DNA of 64,000 nt from an uncultured Oscillospiraceae bacterium (GCA_934590325.1 CAKTOW010000006.1:1-64000), one strand, 5' to 3'; positions 1 through 8,055 are shown, counted from the stretch's first letter. Numbers and translations: made by a program. Notes: generated by a model from the letters alone, not told the origin.

Positions 1-35
1 AGTGTGGTATCGTTCTTCGTTTTCTTGATGTCCAT
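1..35 (-). CDS. N-terminal fragment of an unidentified protein (runs off window start)
   Basis: Only the first eleven codons are inside the window, reading MDIKKTKNDTT. The start is supported by a GAGAGGAGA ribosome-binding site about six bases upstream of the ATG and by a promoter further upstream on the same strand (94-122). The lysine-rich start suggests a cytoplasmic protein, but nothing can be said about function. Confidence 0.6.
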   Translation of the reverse strand, partial: MDIKKTKNDTT

Positions 36-93
36 GTTGTTTCTCCTCTCATGCTCCGTCCGCCGGATACGGCGGTAATTTATGATATAGAAC

Positions 94-122
94 AGTGTAG
101 CATAGTCGCGGTATTTTCACAA
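94..122 (-). promoter_or_regulatory. Sigma-A-type promoter for the leftward gene
   Basis: On the minus strand TTGTGA (117-122) and TACACT (94-99) are separated by 17 bases and lie about 60 bases upstream of the partial gene at 1-35. It is back to back with the promoter of the rightward operon. Confidence 0.45.
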
Positions 123-149
123 CGTCTTTTCACGCAAAATATCTTCGTG

Positions 150-179
150 TTGACGCAAGCCCGCCGATTGTGATAGAAT
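150..179 (+). promoter_or_regulatory. Sigma-A-type promoter of the PrsW operon
   Basis: TTGACG (150-155) and TAGAAT (174-179) with an 18-base spacer. The predicted start site is some 25 bases before the start codon at 211, which has an AGGAGG ribosome-binding site. Confidence 0.5.
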
Positions 180-210
180 AATATCATCAATCTTTAGGAG
201 GCTGCGTGAC

Positions 211-933
211 ATGAAAAAGCTCTTTACCGTACTGTGTGCCCTTGCGATGGCGCTGCTGCTGACCGTTCCCGCCGCTGCGCAGGAGGGCATCGATACCAGC
301 GGCACTACCTCCATGTCCGAGGTCTTCAACGACATTGACTTCAATTCTGACAACAGCATACAGCTTATGTTCGCCAAGTTGCAGCTGGCACAGGCGCAGC
401 TCTGCAAGGACTCCGCCAATTCCTGTATGCAGCAGCTCCAGGGGCTTCAGGAGGAACAGACCCTGACCGCGGACACCCTTGAAAAGATGCGGCAGCTTCA
501 GGCGGAGGGCGCAACGGAGATGCCCGAGGATATGCTCAGCTTCATGCGGGATCGCGATCTCGCCTATTGCGAGCCAAAGGATTTCGACTGCTGGGCTTAT
601 AACATTGAAAGCCTCACGGTCTATCAGGACGGCCTCGCCAGTCAGACGCAATCGCTGATGGTCAATCTGCAGGATTTTATCGGTCAATATAACTCCTACC
701 TGCAAGGTGCAAGCAACTCCGTCAACAGCGCCTCCGATACGCTGGCCGCTATCGCCGCGTCCAGAAGCGGCAGTCTGTTCTCCACTGACGGCGGGACGAC
801 CGCAGTTGGCGGGCAGTACGCGCTGGTGGCCTTCGCCGCGCTGATCGGCGGTGCGGGCGGCACGGCGCTGATGTGGGCCATTCTCAACCGGAAAAAGCCC
901 TCTAAGGCCATGACAGAAGGGACGGAGGCATGA
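211..933 (+). CDS. Secreted, C-terminally membrane-anchored protein with two CX6C pairs (unknown function)
   Basis: A 240-residue protein that I do not recognise. It has a clear signal peptide (residues 1-23, cleavage likely after the AAA before Q24), a mostly helical Gln-rich extracellular part, and one C-terminal transmembrane helix (about 203-225) followed by a short basic tail. Two cysteine pairs with identical spacing (C65/C72 and C120/C127, both CX6C) could form disulphides or bind a ligand. It is the first gene of a three-gene operon and overlaps the next gene by four bases. Since the third gene encodes a PrsW-type intramembrane protease, this single-pass protein is a reasonable candidate substrate or co-sensor; that is inference from context only. 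Confidence 0.8.
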   Translation: MKKLFTVLCALAMALLLTVPAAAQEGIDTSGTTSMSEVFNDIDFNSDNSIQLMFAKLQLAQAQLCKDSANSCMQQLQGLQEEQTLTADTLEKMRQLQAEGATEMPEDMLSFMRDRDLAYCEPKDFDCWAYNIESLTVYQDGLASQTQSLMVNLQDFIGQYNSYLQGASNSVNSASDTLAAIAASRSGSLFSTDGGTTAVGGQYALVAFAALIGGAGGTALMWAILNRKKPSKAMTEGTEA

Positions 934-1565
934 TCCCCCTTCGCCTTTGCGCGGCGCTGGTCTCTGTATGCCTGGGCGGCATGCTCTGTATCCGGCGCAA
1001 GCAGCCCCTGTTTTTCAAAATACTGCTGTTCGCCTCCGCCAGCTACCTGTTGGGCGCGCTGTTGGAGGGCTGCTGGCGCCTGGTCTACGGCGCTGCCCCG
1101 GAGGGCTTCCACATAGGCTATCTGGGCTATGTGGGCATGTGGTTCTTCCTGTTTTCCTCTTACTTCGGCGCCATCGACCGTCTGGCCGACGGCGGAGAGC
1201 CCGTATACCGTCCCTATCGCCTGGCGGCGCTGGGTGCACCACTGGCCGTGGCCGGTCTCGCTGTATACAGCGTGCTCCGCTGGGGCAGTGCCGCCAGCCT
1301 CCCGCTGCTTCTGCTTGTACTTCCCATGGGACTGACACTGTACTTCGCCATGAAGCACCTACTTCTGCCGGATGTGGAGATGGGCATCATCCGCGTCATG
1401 CGCCCCTATAACGCGCTGGTCATCCTCCTGGGTCTCAGCCAGGCAATGTCTCTGCTCCCCGGCATCTCACCTGCGGCCGGGACAGGCAGCACGCTGCTGC
1501 TGTGCGTATTGCTGGCGGTCATGCTGCCCGCGGCGGAAATGGGGGTGCGGAAATGGTATATGTGA
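930..1565 (+). CDS. Multi-spanning membrane protein of unknown function
   Basis: A 211-residue hydrophobic protein with about seven predicted transmembrane helices, starting around residues 4, 28, 65, 90, 115, 155 and 185, and short basic loops. No enzyme motif is visible. The start overlaps the preceding gene in an ATGA arrangement and its 3' end overlaps the PrsW start by 13 bases, so the three genes are probably translationally coupled. The seven-helix layout and position between a surface protein and a protease suggest a signalling or complex-scaffold role, but this is a guess. Confidence 0.8.
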   Translation: MIPLRLCAALVSVCLGGMLCIRRKQPLFFKILLFASASYLLGALLEGCWRLVYGAAPEGFHIGYLGYVGMWFFLFSSYFGAIDRLADGGEPVYRPYRLAALGAPLAVAGLAVYSVLRWGSAASLPLLLLVLPMGLTLYFAMKHLLLPDVEMGIIRVMRPYNALVILLGLSQAMSLLPGISPAAGTGSTLLLCVLLAVMLPAAEMGVRKWYM

Positions 1566-2188
1566 TCTTCCTGTGCATCGCCCTGCCCCTGGGCCTGATG
1601 CTCCCCATCCTGGAGCGCCGCTCCCGCCGGCTGGTGTTCTTCCTGCTTCTGGGCATGATCACAGCGCTGACCGCCTATGAGCTCAACACCCTCCTCTATC
1701 CCCTGTGCGGCCCGGACGCGGTACGCTTTACCCAGACCGTGCCCCCCATCACGGAGGAAATACTCAAGGCGCTGCCGGTGCTGGTGTTCGCCGTGTTCTT
1801 CAGCGACGACCGCAAAGCCATCCTCCCCATCGCCATGTCCGTGGGCATCGGCTTCTCCATTCTGGAGAACACCTTTATCCTGATACAGAACCTGACCTCA
1901 GTGACCCTGGGCTGGGCAGCCCTGCGCGGCCTGTCCGCCAGCCTGATGCACGGCCTGTGCACCATGGTCATCGGCGCAGGCCTGCCCTATGTCAGAAAGC
2001 AGAAAAAACTGTTCTACACGGGCATCTTCGGTCTGTGGTCCATCGCCGTCACCATGCACGCCATATTCAACCTGCTGATCCAGTCGCGGTACAACTGGCT
2101 GGGCACCTGTCTGCCCATAGCGCTGTACGGTCTGCTCTACTGGGTCAGACGCCGCGGACGGCTGAAGCTGCCGTTCCTATCCTACTGA
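1553..2188 (+). CDS. prsW: PrsW-family intramembrane protease
   Basis: A 211-residue polytopic membrane protein with the PrsW family pattern: an EExxK motif (E68, E69, K72), an FxxxEN motif (E105, N106) and two conserved histidines in later helices (H133 and H169 with N173). PrsW proteases make a regulated cut in single-pass anti-sigma factors such as RsiW. The ATG at 1553 is preferred because the hydrophobic family-like sequence begins there; an upstream in-frame ATG at 1502 would add 17 residues that are not family-like. No sigma or anti-sigma gene lies next door, so the substrate is unknown; the anchored protein at 211-933 is the nearest candidate. Confidence 0.75.
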   Translation: MVYVIFLCIALPLGLMLPILERRSRRLVFFLLLGMITALTAYELNTLLYPLCGPDAVRFTQTVPPITEEILKALPVLVFAVFFSDDRKAILPIAMSVGIGFSILENTFILIQNLTSVTLGWAALRGLSASLMHGLCTMVIGAGLPYVRKQKKLFYTGIFGLWSIAVTMHAIFNLLIQSRYNWLGTCLPIALYGLLYWVRRRGRLKLPFLSY

Positions 2189-2195
2189 ATATATC

Positions 2196-2235
2196 AAAAG
2201 CAGCCCGATATGGAACTCCATGTCGGGCTGCTTTT
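2196..2235. terminator. Bidirectional terminator between convergent genes
   Basis: A long inverted repeat (AAAAGCAGCCCGA with a matching TCGGGCTGCTTTT arm) flanked by A and T runs, placed between the prsW stop and the stop of the convergent beta-helix gene, so it can serve both strands. Confidence 0.8.
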
Positions 2236-2241
2236 GTCCGC

Positions 2242-3708
2242 TTACTGCACCGACAGCTTTTTCTTCATCTGCACAAGCACAACGATCAGCGCCGCGTTGC
2301 CCGCCAGTGACAGGATAAGCAGCAGCGTCACGGCAGGGGACGTACTCCCCGTAGTGCCGAACAGCGCACCGGCATTCATAGTATCATCCCCACCGCTGGT
2401 ACCCGCAGCTGCATCGCCGTCCGTGTCTGCCTGCAAGCCTGCATCTGCCTTTCGATAGAGGTATGTTCTGTACTTGGTCGGTGTCTGAGAATAGTCAAAC
2501 GGTTCGCCATCCTCCGTCACCCACTCGCCCCCCAGCCATGTAGGCTCTATGGGCTTGCTGCCACCGAACATCTCCTCCCGCAGCAGAAAGCTGGAGGAGT
2601 CGCTGTTATCAAAGAAAACCACGATGCAGCTGGAACTTGAGGTCCGATACCAGCACTCCTCCAGGTACGTGCCGCCCCGAACATCACCGCTGCCCAGCAT
2701 TTTGTCGAAAAACACGGTCGTACCGTAGAAGGAGTCGTCGTTCACCCGGGCGTTCTCCTGCAAATACACATTGTCCCTTACTATGCCGCCGCCGCAGTTG
2801 ATGGTGCTGGAATATGTACCCCAAATGCCCTCGTGGGGTTCAAAGTCCTCCCAATAGATGGACATATCATCCACGATGTTGTCCGCGATCTCGCCGCCCC
2901 GCAGGTTCAGCGTTCCCTCCAGATAGATGGCGCCGCCTTTGTTCGTCCCGTCATAATTCCCGGTGATAAGTCCGCCGGACAGGGTAAATGTCCCTTCTTC
3001 ACTCACATAAATGCCGCCGCCCCCGGACCGCGACTGACAGTTCTGGATGGTGCCGCCCTCCATGGTGAAGCTGCCCTTTTCCACCCATACACCGCAGAAG
3101 GAACAATTGTCGATCAGGGCGGTATCACGCATGATGAACCGTGCCGTGCTGCCGGCGGTATACACCGCACCGCCGCCTCCGGCGTGCCAGGTCTTGCAGT
3201 CCTTGATGACCGCGCCGTTATACATATAGAAGTTGCCCAGCGTGCAGACCGCGCCGCCGCCATACGCCCCCTGGCAGTCCCGGATGGTCGCGCCGTTCAG
3301 CTCCAGCTGACCGCCCGCCGCCACATACACACCGCCGCCGCTATGGGTAACGGAGGCATCCTCCGCCGATCCGCCGGCCAGCGCGCCGCGCTTCTGTGTA
3401 TCAGAGTCGGTGATGACCAGCCGTCCGCCGTCCTGCACCAGGAATATCCGGGTACGCATAGCGCCGTCCAGAACGTGGCCGTTCAGATCCAGCCGCACCG
3501 TTGACGTGCCGGAAACGGTGATCTCCCCGTCCCCCTCCCCGGCGGTGATGTCGCACGCGAGCGTAATGCTCGGTGCCGTGTCCGCCGACTGGATGGCATT
3601 GGCAAGCTCGCTCCACGAGGACACGGTCACATCCTCCGCGAAGGATACCGTCACAAGGCCCGCTGCCACGCACAGCGCCAGCAGAATGCCCACTATCCTT
3701 TTCTTCAT
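2242..3708 (-). CDS. Secreted right-handed beta-helix surface protein with C-terminal membrane anchor
   Basis: 488 residues from the ATG at 3708, which follows an AAAGGGAGGAAG ribosome-binding site; longer in-frame starts lack this. A signal peptide (about 1-25) is followed by a mature region rich in G-G-G-[IVA]-Y and N-G-A-x-I repeats, the periodic pattern of polymorphic-outer-membrane-like or pectate-lyase-type parallel beta-helices. The last 35 residues hold a hydrophobic helix and a KKK-containing tail. No LPXTG is present; the anchor is simply a membrane helix. The role is likely adhesion or carbohydrate contact. The gene has its own strong promoter with an overlapping palindrome (3772-3817), so expression is probably switched. 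Confidence 0.8.
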   Translation of the reverse strand: MKKRIVGILLALCVAAGLVTVSFAEDVTVSSWSELANAIQSADTAPSITLACDITAGEGDGEITVSGTSTVRLDLNGHVLDGAMRTRIFLVQDGGRLVITDSDTQKRGALAGGSAEDASVTHSGGGVYVAAGGQLELNGATIRDCQGAYGGGAVCTLGNFYMYNGAVIKDCKTWHAGGGGAVYTAGSTARFIMRDTALIDNCSFCGVWVEKGSFTMEGGTIQNCQSRSGGGGIYVSEEGTFTLSGGLITGNYDGTNKGGAIYLEGTLNLRGGEIADNIVDDMSIYWEDFEPHEGIWGTYSSTINCGGGIVRDNVYLQENARVNDDSFYGTTVFFDKMLGSGDVRGGTYLEECWYRTSSSSCIVVFFDNSDSSSFLLREEMFGGSKPIEPTWLGGEWVTEDGEPFDYSQTPTKYRTYLYRKADAGLQADTDGDAAAGTSGGDDTMNAGALFGTTGSTSPAVTLLLILSLAGNAALIVVLVQMKKKLSVQ

Positions 3709-3771
3709 CTTGCTTCCTCCCTTTCCCCGTCCGCCGACAGCGCAGGAACGCCGCCGGCGTCGGCCAACGCA

Positions 3772-3817
3772 AATTGGTATATATACCAATTATATGCGAT
3801 GCCAGACGGATAGTCAA
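3772..3817 (-). promoter_or_regulatory. Strong promoter with overlapping 20-bp palindromic operator
   Basis: On the minus strand TTGACT (3812-3817) is followed 17 bases later by TATAAT (3789-3794). Starting inside that -10 box is a perfect 20-bp palindrome (3772-3791) made of AATTGGTATA and its complement, covering the presumed start of transcription. A dimeric repressor bound there would block initiation; the TTGGTA...TACCAA form is reminiscent of GntR-family sites, but the regulator is not identified in this window. Confidence 0.7.
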
Positions 3818-3871
3818 GTGTCATCCGGCCTCCCCCGCACCGGAACAGTCCCCCCCATTACGCGGGCCGCG

Positions 3872-5257
3872 TCACTTCCCCACGGTCCTGCACAGCGTTT
3901 CAAGCGCCGCGGACACGGGCATACGCAGCCTTTCCTCCACCTCCGCGACGGAGACAGGCGCCTCCAGCAGCTCCGCCGTAGAAACAGGGAATTCCCTCTC
4001 GCCCCGCATCCGCTGCAGATAGATCGACCCCAGTGTCATATAGTTGGCCTTGCTCTCTATGATCTCGGCCTCCCCTTCAAACATTCCCGGCACGCGCAAT
4101 GCCCGCACTATGCCCCGGCGCATCTGACCGAGGTAGGTGGGCTGATAATATCCACCGAAAACCGTCATATCCCGCAGGAAATGCATCTCCAGGAAGCACA
4201 GGAACATCCCCGGCAGCAGCGTCTGCTCCCGCATCCCCTCTGCCAGCGCCCGGGGCGTAAAGGGCACCCTCACGTCCTCCCCCAGCGAGCTGCAGCCCGC
4301 CAGCACTGTCTTCCCCGCTTCCTCCCACAGCCGCAGCGGGAACCGTATGCCGCGGCTGTCCAACCCCCAAAAGAAGTGCGTACCACCGGTATTCCCCTCC
4401 CAGCACCCGGCCACGCCGTCCAGCTCCCGGAGCAGTGTCGTCCGCAGCCCTTCGCGGAACAGCATCTGATGCAGTATCCCGCCCTCTCTCCGCAGGTCCC
4501 TCGCCAGCAGGCGGGCGGTGATGGTCTCCATGGGCATCCAGATGTACCTGGGCCTCCGGTCGGTAAAGTACCGCTGTGAGATCATATCATTGATAACCGT
4601 GGTCTGCTCCCGCAGCGTGTCGTACCGCTGCACCTCCTCCGACAGCAGCACCTCCCGGCAGAAGCGCTCCAGCGTGTCGCCCATGCGGGCCGTGATGGAG
4701 CCCTGCCGCACCTCCTGCGGCAGACGCTTCAGAACATTGTCCACCATTTCGGGGACAATACCCCCTATAGCCGCCACGCAGGACCGCCGCAACTTCCAGG
4801 AATACAGCGGCAGCCGCAGCCGCCCCTCCGGCAGGGTGCAGTCATAGACCACCATGCCTCTGGGATACAGGGTGCTGGTCAGGCTCAGATTGGCACACGC
4901 CACCACCGGGACGACCTCTCCTGTCTCCCCCTGCAGCCGCAACCATTGATCGTACAGGATCGTATCCTGCACGGTCATGTACTCAAAGGCCGGGTGGTGA
5001 TGATTGGCGGTGGTCATGCAGCGCCTGCGGCGCAGGACCTCCGCGCACTCCCCGGCTGTCTCCGCCCCGAAGAAGGCGCTGACATAGTCCCGCACCTCCT
5101 CCAGCAGATCCTCCGTCGGCAGGATGTCCGGCAGCGGCCGGTGACGTACCTGCTGCAAATACGCCAGAAGCGTTTCATCTCCGTGCCGCTCCAGCAGCTC
5201 CGCGGCTGCCGGATATGTACCGGAAAGGGCCGCGATCTGCTCATTCATTTTGTGCAT
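3872..5257 (-). CDS. Conserved-looking soluble protein of unknown function in the MATE-ATPase operon
   Basis: A 461-residue protein without signal peptide or transmembrane helix that I cannot assign. It is Arg- and Leu-rich, with a HHHP cluster near residue 87, many aromatic residues in the middle, and no visible Walker, HAD, radical-SAM or methyltransferase motif. It overlaps the end of the MATE-ATPase gene by 17 bases (another start at 5248 overlaps by 8), so the two are translationally coupled and it most likely works with that protein. It is the last gene of the operon; no strong terminator is visible after it. It may be an enzyme or regulator acting on the transported compound; the sequence does not say. 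Confidence 0.75.
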   Translation of the reverse strand: MHKMNEQIAALSGTYPAAAELLERHGDETLLAYLQQVRHRPLPDILPTEDLLEEVRDYVSAFFGAETAGECAEVLRRRRCMTTANHHHPAFEYMTVQDTILYDQWLRLQGETGEVVPVVACANLSLTSTLYPRGMVVYDCTLPEGRLRLPLYSWKLRRSCVAAIGGIVPEMVDNVLKRLPQEVRQGSITARMGDTLERFCREVLLSEEVQRYDTLREQTTVINDMISQRYFTDRRPRYIWMPMETITARLLARDLRREGGILHQMLFREGLRTTLLRELDGVAGCWEGNTGGTHFFWGLDSRGIRFPLRLWEEAGKTVLAGCSSLGEDVRVPFTPRALAEGMREQTLLPGMFLCFLEMHFLRDMTVFGGYYQPTYLGQMRRGIVRALRVPGMFEGEAEIIESKANYMTLGSIYLQRMRGEREFPVSTAELLEAPVSVAEVEERLRMPVSAALETLCRTVGK

Positions 5258-7013
5258 CCTCCAGCTTGATCGAAAGCACCGTGTTGTTCATGTTCATGAT
5301 CCGCGTGTAGGTCTTTTGGTCGGTCAGTCTCTCCAGCAGCTTGATGTTGTTCATCTGCAGGATGTCCTCGTCGTCCACAAAGGCCAGCGGGTCGAAGGGC
5401 GCACCGTTGTCCCGGATACGGACGATCAGGTTCCCCTCCTCCAGCAGCAGACATATATCGATCATGTCCACATGCTCATTGTAGTTTATGATATTCAGCG
5501 CCGCCTCCTCGAAGGCGATGGCCAGGAAAACGCCCTTGTTGCGGGGGATGTCGTTCTGTCTGCAGAACTGGTCGATCTCCCGGTGGATGTCCGCCACGTT
5601 CTCCGGCTCACCCGTGATGGAGAACGTATGGCAGCTCCGCTCCGCCTGGTCCTTCAGGCCCAGGATAGCCACATCCTTATATACTTTTTTCTCCCGCAGC
5701 AGCGTGACCGCCGGCGCCAGGAGTTCCACCATAAAGCACCATACCGCCACCACCGGGATACTGCTCCAATGGAGCTGCGTAATGGCCGCCACGCCGAGCA
5801 GCAGTATCAGTATCCTGAACACCACGTTCTGCAGCGCCAGCAGAAACACCGCCAGCTTCTGCCGCTGCACGCTGGTGTACAGCCTGGTCAGGAGATCGCT
5901 GAGCCACAGGAACGGCAGGCTGAACAGCATGATGCGGAATGCCAGCATGGTGTCCGCCTCCGGCGCTATGCCGTAAGCATTCAGGAACGCCGCGGAGAAG
6001 GCAAACAATCCCACCACGATAGCCGCCACGATGGCGTAGGTATACTTGGCCAGAAGCGAGGTCATCCGCTGCAGCCCGTACAGGTCGCGCTCGCCGTAGA
6101 GCATACTGCCCAGCGTGGAGATGGTCTGCAGCGCGCCGCCCGCCAGAATACGCAGAATAGAGCGCAGCTGACCGTACACCGCATACAGCGCCACACCGAT
6201 ATTGCCCACGAAATACACCAGCAGCAGGTTGACCACCAGCCCGGCAAATATCCGCGACAGCTTGTCGGTGGCAAAGGAGGACGAGGCTGCGGCCAACTCA
6301 CGGCGGGCCTCCCGGTACGCCTTCTGCGCCTCCCCCTTCCGCAGGATAAAATGGAACGTGCGCTTTTTGGAGAGCAGGTAGGGCAGCCCCACCAGCACAC
6401 CGGCTACATTTCCCAACAATGAAGCCGCTGCCGCGCCGGCGACCCCCATGGACAGAAACTGCATGAACACCACGTCCAGCACGATGTTCACCCCGTTGGC
6501 GGCGATCACCGCCCCCATGGCCAGCTTGGAGTGATTGTCCACGATGGCAAAGCCGGACAGTATCAGATTCAGCCCCACAAACGGTGCCGACAGCAGGGTA
6601 AAGAAGGTATACCTGGCCACATCACCCATGATGCTGCCGTTGTTGGACAGAATACCGCTGAAAAACCCGCAGAACGGCAGCAGGCACCAGCAGACCAGGC
6701 CGCCCAGCAGCGTCAGCAGGAAGGACAGGGTGAACACCCCGTCGGCCTGCCTGAACTTCCGCCTGCCCAGCAGGATACCGGCGGCCACCGGCCCTCCCGC
6801 CGACAGGACGAAGCCCGCGAACTCCGCCACATCCACAAAGCTGTCGCAAAGACCCGCCGCAGCGACCGCATCGGCGCCCAGCAGGGCGCCGATGATCATA
6901 AGGTCCACAACGGGGACCAGATAGGATGTCGCCGTCACCACAGTGCCGACACCAAAGAATTCCCTTGTTTTACTCCGTATGATAGCCTCGTTGCGGCTAT
7001 ACTCATATCCCAT
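5241..7013 (-). CDS. MATE-type transporter fused to an RsbW/SpoIIAB-like ATPase domain
   Basis: 590 residues in two parts. Residues 1 to about 440 form a polytopic MATE/MOP-superfamily transporter. Residues about 461-590 form a GHKL ATPase domain of the anti-sigma kinase type: the N-box is FEEAALNII (about 501-509) and the G1 box RIRDNGAPFDP has D535 and G537. RsbW/SpoIIAB proteins phosphorylate STAS antagonists or bind sigma factors, and a STAS protein is encoded in the same operon (7279-7578). The fusion therefore suggests transport coupled to partner switching. A good ribosome-binding site (GGAGAG) precedes the ATG at 7013. Confidence 0.85.
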   Translation of the reverse strand: MGYEYSRNEAIIRSKTREFFGVGTVVTATSYLVPVVDLMIIGALLGADAVAAAGLCDSFVDVAEFAGFVLSAGGPVAAGILLGRRKFRQADGVFTLSFLLTLLGGLVCWCLLPFCGFFSGILSNNGSIMGDVARYTFFTLLSAPFVGLNLILSGFAIVDNHSKLAMGAVIAANGVNIVLDVVFMQFLSMGVAGAAAASLLGNVAGVLVGLPYLLSKKRTFHFILRKGEAQKAYREARRELAAASSSFATDKLSRIFAGLVVNLLLVYFVGNIGVALYAVYGQLRSILRILAGGALQTISTLGSMLYGERDLYGLQRMTSLLAKYTYAIVAAIVVGLFAFSAAFLNAYGIAPEADTMLAFRIMLFSLPFLWLSDLLTRLYTSVQRQKLAVFLLALQNVVFRILILLLGVAAITQLHWSSIPVVAVWCFMVELLAPAVTLLREKKVYKDVAILGLKDQAERSCHTFSITGEPENVADIHREIDQFCRQNDIPRNKGVFLAIAFEEAALNIINYNEHVDMIDICLLLEEGNLIVRIRDNGAPFDPLAFVDDEDILQMNNIKLLERLTDQKTYTRIMNMNNTVLSIKLEDAQNE

Positions 7014-7061
7014 AACTGCTCTCCGCCTTTCTCCCCCGAAGCGCGGCGCACTCCCGCGCCC

Positions 7062-7220
7062 TTATCCCTCTTTTTTCAGACATTCTCCGTCCAACATCCC
7101 CAGTTTGCCGGACACTGTCACCACCTCGACCTGCAGGCAGGTCATGTTGCTGGCCGTGGCGATGAGATCCACCACAGCGTTGATGGCCACGGCCAGCGCC
7201 ACCGCGTCGTTGGGTACCAT
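7062..7220 (-). CDS. 52-residue microprotein between STAS and MATE-ATPase genes
   Basis: This short reading frame starts at an ATG (7220) nine bases after a GGGGGAG ribosome-binding site and fills the gap between the STAS gene and the MATE-ATPase gene on the same strand. The product begins MVPNDAVALAVAINAVVDLI, is hydrophobic and helical in the first half, and ends in a charged KKEG tail. It has no signal peptide. It could be a regulatory partner of the ATPase domain or a peptide cargo. Confidence comes from the ribosome-binding site, spacing and operon position, not from homology. Confidence 0.55.
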   Translation of the reverse strand: MVPNDAVALAVAINAVVDLIATASNMTCLQVEVVTVSGKLGMLDGECLKKEG

Positions 7221-7278
7221 GCCTATTTTCTCCCCCTCTCCCGTTCACGCGGCTGCCTCTCCCCACAGCCTGCGCAGA

Positions 7279-7578
7279 TCACTCAATACTCAGAATATCC
7301 GCAAAACCCGTGACCTCGAACACCTCCATGACGGCCTCGTTCACATTCCGCAGCACCATCTTCCCCTGCTGGTTCATGACCTTCTGCATCGTCAGCAGCA
7401 CACGCAGGCCGGCGGAGGATATGTACTCCAGCTTCTCAAAATCAAACATCAACTCGGTAATACCGCCAATGCTGCTCCGCAGGTCCTCCTCCAGCTTCGG
7501 CGAAGTCGTCGTGTCCAGCCGCCCCTCCAGGGCCACGGTCAGTGTCGTCCCAGTCACCGCTTTTTCGATATTGATCAT
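7279..7578 (-). CDS. STAS-domain anti-sigma factor antagonist
   Basis: 99 residues forming a complete single STAS domain, the length typical of SpoIIAA/RsbV/BtrV proteins. The conserved phosphorylation loop reads YISSAGLRVLL, and S55 aligns with the serine phosphorylated by the cognate kinase. In partner switching the unphosphorylated form binds the GHKL anti-sigma ATPase. Here the only such ATPase nearby is the C-terminal domain of the transporter at 5241-7013, so a cis-encoded pair is likely. A ribosome-binding site (GGAGG) lies just before the ATG. Confidence 0.9.
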   Translation of the reverse strand: MINIEKAVTGTTLTVALEGRLDTTTSPKLEEDLRSSIGGITELMFDFEKLEYISSAGLRVLLTMQKVMNQQGKMVLRNVNEAVMEVFEVTGFADILSIE

Positions 7579-7628
7579 TCCAAACCTCCAAATAAGAAAT
7601 AATTACATCGTCTATCCGTTATTGCCGC

Positions 7629-7910
7629 TTACGTGGCGCTCTCCGGCTTTTCCGCCGCCCGCTCCAGCAGCATCTGGTCCGTCTTCTGCCGCAGGAGCAG
7701 CAGCATATCCAGCTGCTCGGCGTTGATGTCCAGTCCCTGCTGACGGAACAGTTCCAGAAGTCTGCGCCTGTATTCGCTCTCCTGCAGCGTCGGATACTGC
7801 TTTGCCAGCTCGTTCAGCTTCTGCCGCAGCTCCGCGTTGGTATCCGCCTCCCAGTTGAATTTCGCGGTCTCCGCAAAGGTGAGCTTTTTCTTTTTCCAGG
7901 GCCAGTTCAT
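7629..7910 (-). CDS. Small charged helical protein, first gene of the putative LytTR-controlled operon
   Basis: From the ATG at 7910, supported by an AAAGGA ribosome-binding site eight bases upstream, the gene encodes 93 residues beginning MNWPWKKKKLTFAET. It is mostly charged alpha-helix with a Leu-rich C-terminal half and no transmembrane segment. I do not recognise a family. A further upstream ATG at 7982 is in frame but has no well-placed ribosome-binding site. It is the first gene after the kinase gene, downstream of a direct repeat (8027-8055), and is followed by the STAS gene, so it probably belongs to the same signalling operon. Confidence 0.6.
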   Translation of the reverse strand: MNWPWKKKKLTFAETAKFNWEADTNAELRQKLNELAKQYPTLQESEYRRRLLELFRQQGLDINAEQLDMLLLLRQKTDQMLLERAAEKPESAT

Positions 7911-7985
7911 AGAAAACGTCCTTTCCGCAGGCCTCTTACCCGCATATCCTATGGTCGGCGTTTTAGTCGATATACGTTTCATGAT

Positions 7986-8055
7986 ATGATACCACCGCTT
8001 CCTCCCCCCGCGGGCGGAAATACCGAAATTGGTCGTTTTCCCTCCCGAATTGGTC
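7986..8055 (-). promoter_or_regulatory. Direct-repeat site of LytTR type upstream of the STAS/MATE operon
   Basis: Reading the minus strand, GACCAATT occurs twice (8048-8055 and 8027-8034) exactly 21 bases apart, that is two helical turns on the same face. Similar C/G-containing bases extend each copy. Paired repeats at this spacing are how LytTR-domain regulators bind. Downstream there is a TATCAT -10-like box (7986-7991) without a good -35 hexamer, as expected for an activated promoter. The adjacent LytTR regulator at 9384-10109 is the natural candidate. Confidence 0.5.

Noticed and set aside
2242..3708. Possible LPXTG sorting signal in the first beta-helix protein
   Set aside because: The C-terminus has a helix and lysines but no LPXTG or SPKTFD-like motif.
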